Positions 8,379 through 20,816 of a stretch of 64,000 nucleotides of DNA are shown here, in pieces. The number at the start of each line of letters is the position of its first letter. Position 1 is the first letter of the stretch. The notes beneath the pieces were generated by a model. The model ran no database searches and was not told the DNA's origin. It saw only the letters and a list, made by a program, of their open reading frames with translations. Source of the stretch: Sandaracinobacter neustonicus (GTDB taxonomy: Bacteria > Pseudomonadota > Alphaproteobacteria > Sphingomonadales > Sphingomonadaceae); NCBI RefSeq assembly GCF_006385875.1, contig NZ_VFSU01000019.1, positions 147,444 through 211,443 of the forward strand, written 5' to 3'. The position numbers were made by a program, and so were the translations under genes.

Positions 8379-8911
8379 TACTTCTTCTTCCCTTCCTTGC
8401 GGAAGATGAACTCGCCGCGATACTTGATGCCCTTGCCCTTATAGGGTTCCGGCTTCCGCCAGCGGCGGATTTCAGCGGCGACCTGGCCGACCTTCTGCCG
8501 GTCGGAACCGGAGATTTCGACGGTGGTCTGATCCGGCGTCTTGATCGTGATCCCGTCCGGAATCTCGTAGTTGACGTCGTGGCTGTAGCCCAGTTGCAGC
8601 TTCAGGGTCTTGCCCTGAACGCTGGCACGATAGCCGACACCGGTGATTTCCAACACCTTGGTGAAGCCGTCGGAGACGCCCACCACAAGGTTGGAAACCA
8701 GCGTGCGCTGCATGCCCCAGAAGGCGCGCGCACGCTTGGTGGCGTTCGCCGGGTTCACCCGGATCTCACCCGCTTCAATCGCATAGGCGATGTCGTCGGC
8801 CATCGGCATGGAGAGGGTGCCCTTCGGGCCCTTCACCTCGATGATGCCGCCGTCGATCGAGGCCTGCACACCGGCAGGAATCGCGACGGGCTTCTTTCCA
8901 ATGCGGCTCAT
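8378..8911 (-). CDS. rplF: 50S ribosomal protein L6
   Basis: L6 lies near the sarcin-ricin loop where elongation factors bind. The 177-residue protein begins [15 protein letters not shown] and closes with the L6 signature [20 protein letters not shown]. It starts two bases after the rpsH stop. Confidence 0.97.
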   Translation of the reverse strand: MSRIGKKPVAIPAGVQASIDGGIIEVKGPKGTLSMPMADDIAYAIEAGEIRVNPANATKRARAFWGMQRTLVSNLVVGVSDGFTKVLEITGVGYRASVQGKTLKLQLGYSHDVNYEIPDGITIKTPDQTTVEISGSDRQKVGQVAAEIRRWRKPEPYKGKGIKYRGEFIFRKEGKKK

Positions 8912-8913
8912 GA

Positions 8914-9312
8914 TCAGAACACCTGGCAGAGGACTTCGCCGCCGACGTTCTCGGCGCGGGCTTCCGCGTCAGACAGAACGCCCTTCGGCGTGGAGACGAT
9001 GGTGATTCCAAGGCCGTTTTTCACGCGCGGCAGCTCGGTGGCGCCGGCGTAAACGCGGCGGCCGGGCTTGGACACGCGCGACAGATGCTGGATCGCCGGC
9101 TGGCCTTCGAAATACTTCAGCTCGATACGGATGTTCGGCTGCGGGCCGGTGGTTTCCTCGTTGGAGTAGCCACGGATATAGCCTTCGCGCTGAAGCACGT
9201 CGAGAACGGAGGCCCGAAGACGGGACGCGGGCGTCAGCACGCTGTCCTTCTTGGCGGACTGGCCGTTGCGGATGCGGGTGAGCATATCACCCAGAGGATC
9301 GGTCATGTTCAT
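8914..9312 (-). CDS. rpsH: 30S ribosomal protein S8
   Basis: S8 binds 16S rRNA in the central domain and in many bacteria represses the spc operon by binding its mRNA. The 132-residue product contains [16 protein letters not shown] and ends [11 protein letters not shown]. An in-frame ATG two codons downstream is also possible; the upstream one matches the length of related proteins. It follows rpsN by 10 bp. Confidence 0.96.
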   Translation of the reverse strand: MNMTDPLGDMLTRIRNGQSAKKDSVLTPASRLRASVLDVLQREGYIRGYSNEETTGPQPNIRIELKYFEGQPAIQHLSRVSKPGRRVYAGATELPRVKNGLGITIVSTPKGVLSDAEARAENVGGEVLCQVF

Positions 9313-9322
9313 CTGTCGGCCC

Positions 9323-9628
9323 TTACCAGCTCGACTTCGTGACGCCGGGGATCAGGCCCTTGTTGGCCAGTTCACGCAGCATCACGCGGGAAAGCTTGAA
9401 CTTGCGGTAGTAAGCGCGGCTGCGCCCCGTCAGTTCACAGCGGTTGCGCACGCGGGTGGGGTTCGCGTTGCGGGGAAGCTCGGCCATTTTCAGCCGCGCC
9501 ACCAGACGCTCACCCTCGTCGCGGCTTTCATCGTCCGCGATCGCCTTCAGCTTCTCGAACTTGGCCGCATACTGTTTCACCAGCTGCTTGCGACGCTCGT
9601 TCTTGTTGATCGAACTCAGTTTCGCCAT
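9323..9628 (-). CDS. rpsN: 30S ribosomal protein S14 (zinc-independent type)
   Basis: The 101-residue protein is the long, cysteine-poor form of S14: the CxxC pairs of the short zinc form are missing and [21 protein letters not shown] carries the family pattern. It sits in the head of the small subunit and lies 20 bp after rplE. Confidence 0.96.
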   Translation of the reverse strand: MAKLSSINKNERRKQLVKQYAAKFEKLKAIADDESRDEGERLVARLKMAELPRNANPTRVRNRCELTGRSRAYYRKFKLSRVMLRELANKGLIPGVTKSSW

Positions 9629-9648
9629 GGACTTAAGCTCTCTCTATC

Positions 9649-10236
9649 TCAAGCCGCTGCCTGCTGGCGCGCTTCGGCGTCGCCAACAAAAGGCATTCCG
9701 AACAGGCGAAGAAGCGCGCGCGCCTCGTCGTCGGTTCCGGCTGTGGTGGTGATGATGATGTCCATACCCCGGATCTTGTCGATCCGGTCATAGGGCACTT
9801 CCGGGAAGATGATCTGTTCTTTCAGGCCCATCGCATAATTGCCACGGCCGTCGAAGCTCTTCGGGTTCACGCCCCGGAAGTCCTTCACGCGCGGCAGCGC
9901 GATGGTGATCAGACGATCCAGGAACTCGTACATGTTGTCACGGCGCAGGGTCACCTTGCAGCCGATCGGCATGCCTTCACGCAGCTTGAACTGCGCGATC
10001 GACTTCTTGGCCTTCGTGACGACAGGCTTCTGGCCGGCGATTGCCATCATTTCGGCAGCCGCGATTTCGACCTTCTTCTTGTCCTGGGTGGCTTCACCGA
10101 CACCCATGTTGATCACGATCTTCTCGATCTTCGGGACCTGCATCGGGTTGGTGTACCCGAACTGCTCGGTCATCGCCTTGCGGATGCTCTCGTCATAGAG
10201 CTTCTGCATCCGCGGCTTTGCTTTTTGGTCAGCCAT
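9649..10236 (-). CDS. rplE: 50S ribosomal protein L5
   Basis: L5 binds 5S rRNA and contacts the P-site tRNA. The 195-residue protein has the core [16 protein letters not shown] and [20 protein letters not shown] and a short Ala/Gln C-terminal tail. Its start overlaps the end of rplX by 8 bases. Confidence 0.97.
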   Translation of the reverse strand: MADQKAKPRMQKLYDESIRKAMTEQFGYTNPMQVPKIEKIVINMGVGEATQDKKKVEIAAAEMMAIAGQKPVVTKAKKSIAQFKLREGMPIGCKVTLRRDNMYEFLDRLITIALPRVKDFRGVNPKSFDGRGNYAMGLKEQIIFPEVPYDRIDKIRGMDIIITTTAGTDDEARALLRLFGMPFVGDAEARQQAAA

Positions 10237-10549
10237 TCAGCACCTCGCCCGAGCCCTTCAGGACCCGCACCTTCTTGCCGTCGCGCACTTCGAAGCCGAC
10301 ACGGGCAGCCTTGCCCGTCTTCGGATCCTTAATCGCCACGTTCGACACATGGATCGGCGCTTCACGCCGCTTCACGCCACCTTCCGGATCGGCTTGCGAA
10401 GGCTTGGTGTGACGCGAAATCATGTTCACGCCGGACACCACAACCTTGCCGTCCTTCGGCAGCGACTTGACGACCTGACCTTCGCGGCCCTTGTCCTTGC
10501 CGGACAGGATCACGACGGTGTCGCCCTTTTTAATCTTCGCCATCGACAT
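10229..10549 (-). CDS. rplX: 50S ribosomal protein L24
   Basis: L24 is an assembly initiator near the tunnel exit, with a KOW motif ([20 protein letters not shown]). Of the clustered starts, the ATG at 10547-10549 is chosen because GGAGG lies 7 nt upstream and this ATG overlaps the rplN stop by one base; it gives 106 residues. A GTG one codon earlier and an ATG two codons later are alternatives. Confidence 0.94.
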   Translation of the reverse strand: MSMAKIKKGDTVVILSGKDKGREGQVVKSLPKDGKVVVSGVNMISRHTKPSQADPEGGVKRREAPIHVSNVAIKDPKTGKAARVGFEVRDGKKVRVLKGSGEVLNG

Positions 10550-10917
10550 CACAGCACCTCCGGCGCGAGCGAGATGATCTTCATATGGCCGGTCGAGCGC
10601 AGCTCGCGGACCACCGGGCCAAAGATACGGGTGCCGATCGGCTCCTCGTTCTTGTTGATCAGCACGGCGGCGTTGCCATCGAAGCGGATCACCGAACCGT
10701 CTGCCCGGCGGATGTCCTTGGCGGTGCGGACGACGACCGCGCGATGCACGTCACCCTTCTTCACCCGGCCCTTGGGGGAGGCTTCCTTCACCGAGACGAC
10801 GATCACGTCGCCCACACCGGCGAAGCGGCGCTTGGACCCGCCAAGCACCTTGATGCACATCACTTCCTTGGCACCGGAGTTGTCGGCAACGTCCAGCCTG
10901 GTTTGCATCTGGATCAT
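10549..10917 (-). CDS. rplN: 50S ribosomal protein L14
   Basis: L14 forms part of the inter-subunit bridge and is the target of silencing factors such as RsfS. The 122-residue length and the pattern [19 protein letters not shown] are highly conserved. It begins three bases after rpsQ and is the usual first gene of the spc segment, but no promoter is visible here, so S10 and spc genes are probably one transcript. Confidence 0.97.
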   Translation of the reverse strand: MIQMQTRLDVADNSGAKEVMCIKVLGGSKRRFAGVGDVIVVSVKEASPKGRVKKGDVHRAVVVRTAKDIRRADGSVIRFDGNAAVLINKNEEPIGTRIFGPVVRELRSTGHMKIISLAPEVL

Positions 10918-10920
10918 GGA

Positions 10921-11157
10921 TCAGCCCACCTTTTCCAGCACGCGCCAGGTCTTCAGCTTGGAAACCGGCGCACATTCCTCGATCCGCACAACGTCACCGG
11001 CCTTGATGGCATTGGCTTCGTCATGGGCATGATATTTTTTCGAACGGCGGATGATCTTGCCATACAGGGGGTGCGGCACCTGCCGCTCCACCAGCACAAC
11101 AACGGTCTTATCCGTCTTGTCGGAGACCACCGTCCCCTGAAGCACACGCTTGGGCAT
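10921..11157 (-). CDS. rpsQ: 30S ribosomal protein S17
   Basis: The 78-residue OB-fold protein binds the 5' domain of 16S r[24 protein letters not shown] and [19 protein letters not shown] are typical. It follows rpmC by 10 bp. Confidence 0.96.
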   Translation of the reverse strand: MPKRVLQGTVVSDKTDKTVVVLVERQVPHPLYGKIIRRSKKYHAHDEANAIKAGDVVRIEECAPVSKLKTWRVLEKVG

Positions 11158-11167
11158 GGTTGGCTCC

Positions 11168-11374
11168 TTAAGATGCGGCTGCCTGGGTTTTGGCCCGGGC
11201 AGTCTGTTCGGTCTGGATGCGGGCGATGCTGCGACGCACCTCCTTCACCCGGCTCGGCTTCTCCAGCTGCGCGGTGGCAGACTGGAAGCGAAGGTTGAGC
11301 TGCTCGCGCTTCAGCGCCTGCAGGTCGTTGGCGAGGTCGGCGTCCGACCGGCCCTTGATGTCGTTCTTGGCCAT
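11168..11374 (-). CDS. rpmC: 50S ribosomal protein L29
   Basis: L29 is a small two-helix protein beside the tunnel exit. The ATG at 11372-11374 gives 68 residues starting [14 protein letters not shown], with [20 protein letters not shown] as the family core. A longer frame upstream overlaps rplP and is rejected. It starts 2 bp after rplP. Confidence 0.94.
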   Translation of the reverse strand: MAKNDIKGRSDADLANDLQALKREQLNLRFQSATAQLEKPSRVKEVRRSIARIQTEQTARAKTQAAAS

Positions 11375-11376
11375 GA

Positions 11377-11799
11377 TCAGTCCTTCTGCTCGCCCAGGCG
11401 GGTGACCATCTTCACCTTGATGGGAAGCTTGGCGGCGGCGCGCTCGAAGGCACCGGCAGCGATTTCGTGGCTCACGCCGTCGATCTCGAACATGATCCGG
11501 CCCGGCTTCACGCGCGCAACCCAATATTCCGGGTTGCCCTTGCCCGAGCCCATCCGCACTTCGGCAGGCTTGGAGGAAACCGGAACGTCCGGGAAAATGC
11601 GGATCCAGAGGCGCCCCTGGCGCTTCATGTGGCGGGTGATCGCGCGGCGGGCGCTTTCGATCTGGCGCGCGGTGATCCGCTCAGGCGCCATCGCCTTCAG
11701 GCCGAACGACCCGAAGTTCAGTGCCGTGCCGCCCTTGGCGTCACCGTGAATGCGGCCCTTGAAGGCCTTGCGGAACTTTGTCCGTTTCGGTTGCAGCAT
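11377..11799 (-). CDS. rplP: 50S ribosomal protein L16
   Basis: L16 is essential for A-site tRNA placement. The 140-residue product begins [19 protein letters not shown] and contains [20 protein letters not shown], both diagnostic. The gap to rpsC is 59 bp. Confidence 0.97.
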   Translation of the reverse strand: MLQPKRTKFRKAFKGRIHGDAKGGTALNFGSFGLKAMAPERITARQIESARRAITRHMKRQGRLWIRIFPDVPVSSKPAEVRMGSGKGNPEYWVARVKPGRIMFEIDGVSHEIAAGAFERAAAKLPIKVKMVTRLGEQKD

Positions 11800-11858
11800 C
11801 TTGTCTCGCCTTCAGACAGGGAATTGCCCCCGATAAGGCGACGCTTTTGAAGCGTCGC

Positions 11859-12554
11859 TTATCGTGCGGGGCGAACTCCGGAAGTTTGGGATTCCATCAT
11901 GATCCGGTCTTGCGCCATCGGGTCGTGACCCAGGATTTCGCCCTTATAGACCCAGACCTTGATGCCGCAGACGCCATAAGCGGTGTGCGCCTGGCCTTCG
12001 GCATAATCGACATTGGCGCGCAGCGTGTGCAGCGGCACCTTGCCTTCGCGATAGGTTTCCGTGCGGGCGATTTCCGCCCCGCCCAGACGACCGCCGCAGG
12101 TGATCTTGATGCCTTCAGCACCAAGGCGCTGAGCCGACTGAACCGCGCGCTTCATCGCCCGGCGGAAGGCCACGCGGCGCTCCAGCTGGTCTGCGATGCC
12201 TTGCGCGATCAGGCGGGCGTCCACTTCCGGCTTGCGGATTTCGACGATGTTGAGCGACACTTCGCTCTTGGTCATCGCACCGATCTGCTTGCGCAGCTTC
12301 TCGATGTCGGCGCCCTTCTTGCCGATGATCACGCCCGGACGAGCCGCGAAGATCGAAACCCGGCACAGCTTGGCGGGGCGTTCGATCACCACCTTGGAGA
12401 TGGCGGCCTGCGGATGCGTCTTCAGGATGAACTGACGGATCTTCAGGTCTTCCAGCAGCAGCCGACCATAGTCGTCACCGGTGGCGAACCAACGGCTGTC
12501 CCAGGTGCGGTTGATCTGCAGGCGAAGGCCGATCGGGGAAGTCTTCTGACCCAT
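11859..12554 (-). CDS. rpsC: 30S ribosomal protein S3
   Basis: S3 lines the mRNA entry tunnel and has helicase activity with S4 and S5. The 231-residue protein begins [20 protein letters not shown]; the KH domain contains the [14 protein letters not shown] loop. It starts one base after the rplV stop. Confidence 0.97.
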   Translation of the reverse strand: MGQKTSPIGLRLQINRTWDSRWFATGDDYGRLLLEDLKIRQFILKTHPQAAISKVVIERPAKLCRVSIFAARPGVIIGKKGADIEKLRKQIGAMTKSEVSLNIVEIRKPEVDARLIAQGIADQLERRVAFRRAMKRAVQSAQRLGAEGIKITCGGRLGGAEIARTETYREGKVPLHTLRANVDYAEGQAHTAYGVCGIKVWVYKGEILGHDPMAQDRIMMESQTSGVRPAR

Positions 12555-12555
12555 A

Positions 12556-12948
12556 TTAAGCCTCCTGCCCTTCGGTCACGTCACGCTCCTGCACGACGAT
12601 GCGGATCTTCGAGAACGGCTTGACGATGCGCGAAGAGCGGCCACGCGCACGGGTCGCGAAGCGCTTCATGCTGATCGACTTGCCGACCGAAGCTTCCTTC
12701 ACCCACAGCCGGTCGATATCCAGATTGTGGTTGTTTTCGGCGTTGGCAATCGCGGACTGCAGGCACTTCTTCACGTCCACGGCCATCGCCTTGGACGAGA
12801 AGGTCAGCGCCACGACAGCCTCTTCCGCCTTCTTGCCGCGGATCAGGCCAGCGACGAGGTTCAGCTTCTGGGCCGAACCGCGCACGGTGGTCGCAACAGC
12901 AAGCGCCTCGCGCTCGCCGACCTTGCGACCTGCTTGGGGTTTCGACAT
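12556..12948 (-). CDS. rplV: 50S ribosomal protein L22
   Basis: L22 extends a beta hairpin into the peptide tunnel constriction and is a site of macrolide resistance changes. The 130-residue product has [18 protein letters not shown] and ends with the hairpin region [19 protein letters not shown]. It lies 6 bp after rpsS. Confidence 0.97.
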   Translation of the reverse strand: MSKPQAGRKVGEREALAVATTVRGSAQKLNLVAGLIRGKKAEEAVVALTFSSKAMAVDVKKCLQSAIANAENNHNLDIDRLWVKEASVGKSISMKRFATRARGRSSRIVKPFSKIRIVVQERDVTEGQEA

Positions 12949-12954
12949 CTCAGC

Positions 12955-13218
12955 TTACCTCTTCGACTTTTTGTCGGCGGCGTGGCCCGGGAAGGTCCGC
13001 GTCGGCGCGAACTCACCCAGCTTCATGCCAACCATTTCTTCCGACACCGAAACCGGCACGAACTTCTTGCCGTTGTACACGCTGAACGTGTGGCCAACGA
13101 ACTGCGGCAGGATCGTCGAGCGCCGCGACCAAGTCTTGATCGGGCCACGAGCGCCCGATTCCACCTTCTTCAGCAGGCTCAGTTCGACGAACGGGCCCTT
13201 CCAAACGGAACGTGCCAT
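12955..13218 (-). CDS. rpsS: 30S ribosomal protein S19
   Basis: S19 pairs with S13 in the head of the small subunit. The 87-residue protein begins [20 protein letters not shown] and includes [22 protein letters not shown] near the end in shortened form. It begins 3 bp after rplB. Confidence 0.97.
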   Translation of the reverse strand: MARSVWKGPFVELSLLKKVESGARGPIKTWSRRSTILPQFVGHTFSVYNGKKFVPVSVSEEMVGMKLGEFAPTRTFPGHAADKKSKR

Positions 13219-13221
13219 CGC

Positions 13222-14058
13222 TTACCTCTTCTTCTTCGCGTGGCGAGAACGGATAATCATCTTGTCCGTCGCCTTGTTCGAACGAGTCTTGGCACCCTTG
13301 GTCGGCTTGCCCCACGGAGTCACCGGGTGGCGGCCGCCCGAAGTCCGGCCTTCACCACCGCCGTGCGGGTGGTCGACCGGGTTCTTGGCGACACCGCGCG
13401 TCAGCGGGCGAACGCCCAGCCAGCGCTTGCGGCCAGCCTTGGCCAGATACTGGTTCGAGTTGTCCGGGTTGGAAACCGCACCCACCGTCGCCATGCACTC
13501 AGAGCGGACATAGCGCTGCTCGCCCGAGTTCAGGCGGATGATCACCATGCCGCGGTCACGGCCGACAACCTGAATGAAGGTGCCGGCGGCGCGGGCCAGC
13601 TGGCCGCCCTTGCCGGGCTTCAGTTCCACGTTGTGCACGATGGTGCCGACCGGGATCTGGCCGATTTCCATCGCGTTGCCGGGCTTCACGTCCACCTTCT
13701 TGCCGGCCACCACGCTGTCGCCGGGGGCGAGGCGTTGCGGGGCGAGGATGTAGGCCTGCTTGCCGTCTGCATAGGTCACCAGCGCGATGAACGCCGAGCG
13801 GTTCGGGTCATATTCCAGACGCTCGACAGTCGCGGGGGCATCCCACGTGCGGCGCTTGAAATCAATGATCCGGTAGCTCTGCTTGTGGCCACCACCGATG
13901 CCACGGGCCGTTGCATGGCCCATGTTGTTGCGGCCGCCGGACTTGGTCTTGCCGACCGTCAGCGCCTTAACCGGCTTGCCCTTGTGGAGCGCCGAGCGAT
14001 CGACGAGCACAAGGCCGCGGCGGGCCGGGCTCGTCGGATTATACTGCTTCAGTGCCAT
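13222..14058 (-). CDS. rplB: 50S ribosomal protein L2
   Basis: L2 is needed for subunit joining and peptidyl transfer. The 278-residue protein starts [17 protein letters not shown] and has the conserved C-terminal segment [20 protein letters not shown], whose histidine is close to the peptidyl transferase centre. It lies 4 bp after rplW. Confidence 0.98.
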   Translation of the reverse strand: MALKQYNPTSPARRGLVLVDRSALHKGKPVKALTVGKTKSGGRNNMGHATARGIGGGHKQSYRIIDFKRRTWDAPATVERLEYDPNRSAFIALVTYADGKQAYILAPQRLAPGDSVVAGKKVDVKPGNAMEIGQIPVGTIVHNVELKPGKGGQLARAAGTFIQVVGRDRGMVIIRLNSGEQRYVRSECMATVGAVSNPDNSNQYLAKAGRKRWLGVRPLTRGVAKNPVDHPHGGGEGRTSGGRHPVTPWGKPTKGAKTRSNKATDKMIIRSRHAKKKR

Positions 14059-14062
14059 GGCG

Positions 14063-14374
14063 TCAGATACCTGTCGTCACATCGATCGACTGGCCGTCGG
14101 CCAGCGTCACGATTGCCTTCTTGACGTCGTTGCGCCGGTAGGGCTTGCCCCGCCAGGTCTTCGACTTACCCTTCTGGATCAGCGTGTTCACAGCCGTGAC
14201 CTTCACGCTGAACAGCGCTTCGATCGCCGCCTTGATCTCCGGCTTGGAGGCCGTCTTGGCGACTTCGAACACCAGTTGGTTATGCTCTCCGACCAGCGTC
14301 GACTTTTCCGTGATGATGGGCTTCACCACCACGTCATAGTGCTTCAGGTCGATGGTTTCGGATTGCTTAGCCAT
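14063..14374 (-). CDS. rplW: 50S ribosomal protein L23
   Basis: L23 is the docking site for trigger factor and the signal recognition particle at the tunnel exit. The 103-residue product contains [20 protein letters not shown] and a basic loop [13 protein letters not shown]. The start overlaps the end of rplD by 8 bases. Confidence 0.96.
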   Translation of the reverse strand: MAKQSETIDLKHYDVVVKPIITEKSTLVGEHNQLVFEVAKTASKPEIKAAIEALFSVKVTAVNTLIQKGKSKTWRGKPYRRNDVKKAIVTLADGQSIDVTTGI

Positions 14375-14990
14375 TGAAACGCGCCTCCAGCGATTCGATC
14401 GCGGCGCGCGTCAGCACCAGATGATCGTGGTTCAGAATGTCATAGACATTGGCGCCGATCGCGGGGAGCACATCAACCTTGTACAGGTTGCGGCTGGCCA
14501 GAGCGAAGTTCACGTCGACAGCGGAACCGTCGATGAACAGGCCGTTGGCGACGCCGAGCTTTTCCAGATTGCCCTTCAGCGCCTTGGTCTTGGCAGCGTC
14601 CAGCACCAGATTGTCCACGACGACCAGCTTGCCTTCGCGCGCCTTGGCAGACAGCGCGACCTTCAGGCCCAGAACCCGAACCTTCTTGTTCAGGCCGGGG
14701 TTGAAGTCGCGGGCCACCGGGCCGTGCGCCTTGCCACCGCCGATGAATTGCGGGGCCGCACGGTTGCCGTGACGAGCGGTGCCGCCACCCTTCTGCTTGC
14801 CGAACTTCTTGCCGGTGCGGCTGATGTCCGAACGACGCTTCGAGCCACGGGCGGTGCCACGGCGCTTTTCCAGCTGCCAGGTCACGACGCGGTGCAGGAT
14901 GTCGGCGCGCGGCTCCAGCCCGAAAATCTCCGGGTTCAGCTCGAGCTCGCCGGTCTTGCCGCCGTCAAGCGTTTGCACTTGCACCTTCAT
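14367..14990 (-). CDS. rplD: 50S ribosomal protein L4
   Basis: L4 extends a loop into the tunnel and in gamma-proteobacteria also represses the S10 operon. The family loop is visible as [19 protein letters not shown]. The ATG at 14988-14990 is chosen over an adjacent GTG because it overlaps the rplC stop by one base (TGATG); this gives 207 residues. Confidence 0.96.
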   Translation of the reverse strand: MKVQVQTLDGGKTGELELNPEIFGLEPRADILHRVVTWQLEKRRGTARGSKRRSDISRTGKKFGKQKGGGTARHGNRAAPQFIGGGKAHGPVARDFNPGLNKKVRVLGLKVALSAKAREGKLVVVDNLVLDAAKTKALKGNLEKLGVANGLFIDGSAVDVNFALASRNLYKVDVLPAIGANVYDILNHDHLVLTRAAIESLEARFNG

Positions 14991-15733
14991 CACGCTTGCT
15001 CCTCAACAGTCGCTTCGACAGCCGGAGCTTCTTGCGCGGGGGTTTCAGCCGGAGCACCGGCCGTCTTCACCGACGCCGGATAAGGCGCATCGGCCGGACG
15101 CGAAACCTTCACGGAATCGCGGATCAGCAGCCAGCCGCCCTTGGAACCCGGCACGGAACCGCGCACGAACAGCAGATCACGCTCAACGTCCGTCTGGACG
15201 ATTTCGAGGTTCTGCTGGGTGCGGTTCTTGTCACCCATGTGACCGGCCATCTTCTTGTTCTTGAACACCTTGCCGGGGTCCTGACGGTTACCCGTAGACC
15301 CGTGCGACCGGTGCGAGACCGAAACGCCGTGGGTCGCGCGCAGACCGCCGAAACCCCAACGCTTCATGGCGCCCGCAAAGCCCTTGCCCTGCGTCGCGCC
15401 CGTCACATCGACCAGCTGGCCGACGAGAAAATGATCTGCGGAAATCGTCGCGCCGACTTCGACCAGAGCGTCTTCCGCCACCGGGAATTCAGCGAGAACA
15501 GCCTTCGGCTCCACTTCCGCCTTGGCGAAGTGGCCACGCTCGGGCTTGGTCAGATTCTTGGCCTTGGCCGAGCCCGCGCCGAGCTGGATCGCGACATAGC
15601 CGTCGCGGTCCGCCGTCTTCTGGGCGACGACCTGGTTCGTTTCGAGGGCCAGGACCGTGACGGGCACATGGACCCCGTCTTCACGGAACAGGCGGGTCAT
15701 CCCCACCTTCCTGGCGATAACGCCGGTTCGCAT
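14990..15733 (-). CDS. rplC: 50S ribosomal protein L3
   Basis: L3 organises the A-site side of the peptidyl transferase centre. The body has the conserved W-finger region ([20 protein letters not shown]) and is followed by a C-terminal Ala/Glu/Pro-rich acidic tail of about 30 residues that the Escherichia coli protein lacks. The ATG at 15731-15733 ([15 protein letters not shown]) is preferred because AAGGA lies 6 nt before it; an ATG two codons upstream abuts that site and is too close to use it. The product is 247 residues. Confidence 0.95.
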   Translation of the reverse strand: MRTGVIARKVGMTRLFREDGVHVPVTVLALETNQVVAQKTADRDGYVAIQLGAGSAKAKNLTKPERGHFAKAEVEPKAVLAEFPVAEDALVEVGATISADHFLVGQLVDVTGATQGKGFAGAMKRWGFGGLRATHGVSVSHRSHGSTGNRQDPGKVFKNKKMAGHMGDKNRTQQNLEIVQTDVERDLLFVRGSVPGSKGGWLLIRDSVKVSRPADAPYPASVKTAGAPAETPAQEAPAVEATVEEQA

Positions 15734-15833
15734 TTCCATTCCTTCATCAGAGGCCCTTGCCGGCGAAATGCCATCGGGGCTTGAAACTCAGAGGCCCGCC
15801 GAAAAACGCCGGAGGGCTTGGCTACAGCAGAAA

Positions 15834-16148
<315 letters not shown>

Positions 16149-16307
16149 ATTCCCAAACTTCTCTCGTTCCGGCGAGGCGTTCCCAGCAAGACATGCTCAC
16201 GGGGGTCAGCTTCACCGATTCAAACCAGGATCGACAGTCCAAACAGCTTCGCTTCACAGCGATCCGCCAAGCCCTGAAAGCGGGCTTCGGCATCACACCA
16301 AAAGCAA

Positions 16308-16345
16308 TCCCGCCCAGCCAGCGACGAATCACCGGCCGGGCGGGA
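16308..16345 (-). terminator. Terminator-like hairpin after tuf
   Basis: A 12-bp stem (16308-16319 with 16334-16345, one G-U pair) lies about 13 bp past the tuf stop and is followed on the minus strand by TTGCTTTT. It probably ends or attenuates the str operon before rpsJ; the remaining ~160 bp of the gap would then hold the S10 promoter, which was not recognised. Confidence 0.6.
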
Positions 16346-16357
16346 GGCAGCCCTATA

Positions 16358-17548
16358 TTACTTAATGATCGACGCCACAACCCCTGCGCCGACGGTCCGG
16401 CCGCCTTCGCGAATGGCGAAGCGCAGGCCTTGCTCCATGGCGATCGGAGCGATCAGCTTCACGCCGAGCGTGATGTTGTCGCCGGGCATGACCATTTCCG
16501 TGCCTTCCGGCAGTTCGACAGTGCCCGTCACGTCGGTCGTGCGGAAGTAGAACTGCGGGCGATAGTTGGCGAAGAACGGCGTGTGACGGCCACCTTCATC
16601 CTTCGACAGCACGTAAACTTCGGCCTTGAACTCGGTGTGCGGCTTGATGGAGCCGGGCTTGCAGAGAACCTGGCCGCGCTCCACGTCTTCACGCTTCGTG
16701 CCGCGCAGCAGCGCGCCGATGTTGTCGCCGGCCTGACCTTGATCCAGCAGCTTGCGGAACATTTCGACGCCGGTCACCGTGGTCTTCACGGTGTCCTTGA
16801 TGCCGACGATTTCGACTTCTTCGCCAACCTTCACGATGCCGGTTTCGACACGGCCGGTCACCACGGTGCCGCGACCGGAGATCGAGAACACGTCTTCGAT
16901 CGGCATCAGGAACGGCTTGTCCAGCGGACGTTCCGGCTGCGGGATGTAGCTGTCGACAGCGGCCATCAGCTTCAGCACGGCGTCGCGGCCGATTTCCGGC
17001 TTCTTGTCTTCCAGAGCCATCAGGGCCGAACCCTTGATGATCGGAATATCGTCGCCCGGGAAGTCGTACTTGGACAGCAGCTCGCGGATTTCCAGCTCGA
17101 CGAGTTCGAGGATTTCCTCGTCGTCGACCTGATCGACCTTGTTCATGAACACCACCAGAGCCGGCACGCCGACCTGCTTCGCCAGCAGGATGTGCTCGCG
17201 GGTTTGCGGCATCGGGCCGTCGGTGGCGGACACGACGAGGATCGCGCCGTCCATCTGCGCCGCGCCGGTGATCATGTTCTTCACATAGTCGGCGTGGCCG
17301 GGGCAGTCGACGTGGGCATAGTGCCGGTCGGCCGTTTCATATTCGACGTGCGCCGTCGAAATGGTGATGCCGCGCTCGCGCTCTTCCGGGGCCTTGTCGA
17401 TCATGTCGTAGGCCGTGAAGGTGGCGCCGCCGGTTTCAGCCAGCACCTTGGTGATGGCAGCCGTCAGCGAGGTCTTGCCATGGTCAACGTGACCGATGGT
17501 GCCGATGTTGCAGTGCGGCTTGTTCCGCTCAAACTTCGCCTTCGCCAT
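16358..17548 (-). CDS. tuf: Elongation factor Tu
   Basis: EF-Tu delivers aminoacyl-tRNA to the ribosome as a GTP complex. The 396-residue protein has the P-loop GHVDHGKT at about residue 19, the switch II motif DCPGHADY, the NKVD nucleotide specificity motif and the C-terminal [16 protein letters not shown]. An AGAGGAAA ribosome site precedes the ATG. It lies 54 bp after fusA, completing the str operon. Confidence 0.98.
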   Translation of the reverse strand: MAKAKFERNKPHCNIGTIGHVDHGKTSLTAAITKVLAETGGATFTAYDMIDKAPEERERGITISTAHVEYETADRHYAHVDCPGHADYVKNMITGAAQMDGAILVVSATDGPMPQTREHILLAKQVGVPALVVFMNKVDQVDDEEILELVELEIRELLSKYDFPGDDIPIIKGSALMALEDKKPEIGRDAVLKLMAAVDSYIPQPERPLDKPFLMPIEDVFSISGRGTVVTGRVETGIVKVGEEVEIVGIKDTVKTTVTGVEMFRKLLDQGQAGDNIGALLRGTKREDVERGQVLCKPGSIKPHTEFKAEVYVLSKDEGGRHTPFFANYRPQFYFRTTDVTGTVELPEGTEMVMPGDNITLGVKLIAPIAMEQGLRFAIREGGRTVGAGVVASIIK

Positions 17549-17602
17549 TTGGGTTTCCTCTTTGCTTTAATCTGTTGTCTGTTGCTTGTGGATCAGCCGG
17601 GT

Positions 17603-19678
17603 TCAGCCCAGCTTTGCCTTCACTTCTTCGGCCACGTTCGAAGGCACTTCTTCGTAATGGCTGAATTGCATCGTATATTGTGCACGGCCCTGCGTCATCG
17701 AACGCAGCTGGTTCACATAACCGAACATGTTCGCCAGCGGGACCATGGCTTCGATCACCTGGGCGTTGCCCCGGGTATCGGTGCCCTGAATCTGGCCACG
17801 GCGGCTGTTCAGGTCGCCGATGCAGTCGCCCATGAAGTCTTCGGGCGTCACCACTTCCACCTTCATCATCGGCTCAAGCAGCTTGATGCCGGACTTGGTG
17901 GCCGCTTCGCGCATCGCGCCGCGGCCGGTGATTTCGAACGCCAGCGCCGACGAGTCGACGTCGTGGTAGGCGCCGTCATACAGCGTTACCTTGAAGTCGA
18001 TGATCGGGAAGCCGATCAGCGCGCCCGAAGCCGCGACTTCACGGATGCCCTTTTCAACCGCCGGGATATATTCCTTCGGAACGTTCCCGCCCTTCACTTC
18101 GTCGACGAAGAGGATGCCGGTGCCACGTTCGCCGGGCTCCACGATCATCTTCACACGGCCGAACTGGCCGGTGCCGCCGGACTGCTTCTTGTGGGTGAAA
18201 TCGATATCGACCTTGCGGGCCAGCGATTCCCGATACGCCACCTGCGGCGCACCGACATTGGCTTCCACCTTGAATTCACGCTTCATGCGGTCGACGAGGA
18301 TTTCGAGGTGAAGTTCACCCATCCCCTTGATGATCGTCTGGCCGGATTCGATGTCCGACGTCACGCGGAAGCTCGGGTCTTCCTGTGCCAGCCGGTTGAG
18401 CGCGATGCCCATCTTTTCCTGGTCGGCCTTGGTCTTGGGTTCCACGGCCACTTCGATCACCGGCTCGGGGAATTCCATGCGCTCAAGGATGATCGGCTTC
18501 AGCGGCGCGCACAGCGTGTCGCCAGTGGTCGTTTCCTTCAGGCCCACCAGCGCGACGATGTCGCCGGCATAGGCTTCCTTGATGTCTTCCCGGTTGTTGG
18601 CATGCATCAGCAGCATGCGGCCGATCTTCTCGCGCTTGTCCTTCACCGAGTTCAGCACCGAGGTGCCGGTCTCCAGCTTGCCGGAATAGATGCGCGCGAA
18701 GGTCAGAGAACCGACGAACGGATCGCTCATGATCTTGAACGCCAGCGCGCTGAACGGCGCGTCGTCGCTCGCGTCGCGGGTGTCTTCCTCTTCCGTGCCG
18801 GGCTTCACGCCCTGCACGGCCGGGATGTCCAGCGGGCTCGGCAGATAGTCGATCACGGCGTCGAGCAGGGGCTGCACACCCTTGTTCTTGAACGCCGAAC
18901 CGCACAGCACCGGCACGAAATCGAACGCCAGCGTGCCCTTGCGGATCAGCGCCTTCAGCAGCGCCGTCTCCGGCTCGGTGCCTTCCAGATAGGCTTCCAT
19001 CGCCGCGTCGTCCTGCTCGACGGCGATTTCGATGAGCTCGGCACGGGCAGCGGCAGCCGCATCGGCATATTCAGCCGGGATGGGCTGATATTCGAACTTC
19101 GCGCCCAGCGATTCTTCCAGCCAGATGATGGCGCGGTTCTCGACGAGATCGACGAGACCCTTGAAATCGCCTTCCAGACCGATGGGCAGATAAAGCACCG
19201 CCGGGCGGGCGCCCAGACGATCCTTGATCATCTGCACGCAGCGATCGAAGTTGGCGCCGGTGCGGTCCAGCTTGTTCACGAAGCACATGCGCGGCACGCG
19301 ATACTTGTCGGCCTGACGCCACACCGTTTCCGATTGCGGCTCCACGCCGGCCACGCCGTCGAAGCAGGTGATCGCGCCATCCAGCACGCGCAGCGAACGC
19401 TCGACTTCAATCGTGAAGTCCACGTGGCCGGGCGTGTCGATGATGTTGATGCGGTGGTCGTTCCAGAAGCAGGTCGTCGCGGCGGACGTGATGGTGATGC
19501 CCCGCTCCTGCTCTTGTTCCATCCAGTCCATCGTGGCCGTGCCTTCATGCACTTCCCCGATCTTATAGGACTTTCCGGTGTAATAGAGAATCCGCTCGGT
19601 CGTGGTCGTCTTGCCGGCATCGATGTGGGCCATGATGCCGATGTTGCGATACTTCTCAAGCGGGTGAGAGCGAGGCAT
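17603..19678 (-). CDS. fusA: Elongation factor G
   Basis: EF-G drives translocation and, with the recycling factor, ribosome splitting. The protein starts [19 protein letters not shown], with the P-loop [11 protein letters not shown] at about residue 20, DTPGHVDFT in switch II and [10 protein letters not shown] for guanine recognition, followed by the five-domain architecture. The ATG at 19676-19678 gives 691 residues; an in-frame extension upstream has no homology. It lies 58 bp after rpsG. Confidence 0.98.
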   Translation of the reverse strand: MPRSHPLEKYRNIGIMAHIDAGKTTTTERILYYTGKSYKIGEVHEGTATMDWMEQEQERGITITSAATTCFWNDHRINIIDTPGHVDFTIEVERSLRVLDGAITCFDGVAGVEPQSETVWRQADKYRVPRMCFVNKLDRTGANFDRCVQMIKDRLGARPAVLYLPIGLEGDFKGLVDLVENRAIIWLEESLGAKFEYQPIPAEYADAAAAARAELIEIAVEQDDAAMEAYLEGTEPETALLKALIRKGTLAFDFVPVLCGSAFKNKGVQPLLDAVIDYLPSPLDIPAVQGVKPGTEEEDTRDASDDAPFSALAFKIMSDPFVGSLTFARIYSGKLETGTSVLNSVKDKREKIGRMLLMHANNREDIKEAYAGDIVALVGLKETTTGDTLCAPLKPIILERMEFPEPVIEVAVEPKTKADQEKMGIALNRLAQEDPSFRVTSDIESGQTIIKGMGELHLEILVDRMKREFKVEANVGAPQVAYRESLARKVDIDFTHKKQSGGTGQFGRVKMIVEPGERGTGILFVDEVKGGNVPKEYIPAVEKGIREVAASGALIGFPIIDFKVTLYDGAYHDVDSSALAFEITGRGAMREAATKSGIKLLEPMMKVEVVTPEDFMGDCIGDLNSRRGQIQGTDTRGNAQVIEAMVPLANMFGYVNQLRSMTQGRAQYTMQFSHYEEVPSNVAEEVKAKLG

Positions 19679-19736
19679 GATTTGCTCCGGAACTTTAGAG
19701 TTTGATGACCAGCGCCAGTCTTGGCACCAGCCGCTG

Positions 19737-20225
<489 letters not shown>

Positions 20226-20597
20226 TTACTTCGGACGCTTCGCGCCGTACTTCGAGCGCGATTGCTTGCGGTTCTTGACGCCTTGCGTGTCGAGCACGCC
20301 GCGGAGCACGTGGTAACGCACGCCGGGCAAATCCTTCACGCGGCCGCCGCGAATCAGAACCACAGAGTGTTCCTGAAGGTTGTGGCCTTCACCGGGGATG
20401 TAGCCGATGACTTCGAAGCCGTTGGTGAGACGGATCTTCGCGACCTTCCGCAGAGCCGAGTTCGGCTTCTTAGGCGTCGTGGTGTAGACCCGGGTGCACA
20501 CGCCGCGCTTTTGCGGGCAGGACTGCATGGCAGGCGCTGTCTCGCGAACACGCTGGGGCGTACGGCCCTTGCGAATCAACTGGTTAATCGTGGGCAT
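20226..20597 (-). CDS. rpsL: 30S ribosomal protein S12
   Basis: S12 lies at the decoding centre and is the classic streptomycin-resistance locus. The 123-residue product begins [15 protein letters not shown] and has both sensitive-type lysines in [11 protein letters not shown] and in [25 protein letters not shown] context, so no resistance change is visible. The ATG at 20595-20597 gives the universal length; a longer frame upstream is discarded. First gene of the str operon. Confidence 0.97.
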   Translation of the reverse strand: MPTINQLIRKGRTPQRVRETAPAMQSCPQKRGVCTRVYTTTPKKPNSALRKVAKIRLTNGFEVIGYIPGEGHNLQEHSVVLIRGGRVKDLPGVRYHVLRGVLDTQGVKNRKQSRSKYGAKRPK

Positions 20598-20816
20598 TCG
20601 CTCAGTCGTCTTTCTCTGTTCGGCGATCTTCCCCCATGGAAGCGCGCCTACTCCAGTGCCAGGTCCGCCCATGGAAGGGTGCATTGCCTGTTCGCAATGC
20701 TCTCCACGGCATAAGCGCGAGCAGCCCCAAAGGGGCCTCCCGCGCACGGCTCGGCCTGTCGTTTTCTGTCTCGCCATCAATGGCCGCCAAAAGGCCGCCC
20801 CGGAAAGCGAGCGCCG

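Noticed and set aside
16193..19705. 1170-codon plus-strand open frame opposite tuf and fusA
   Set aside because: High-GC codon bias in the two elongation factor genes keeps the antisense frame open; the translation is His/Arg-rich low-complexity sequence.
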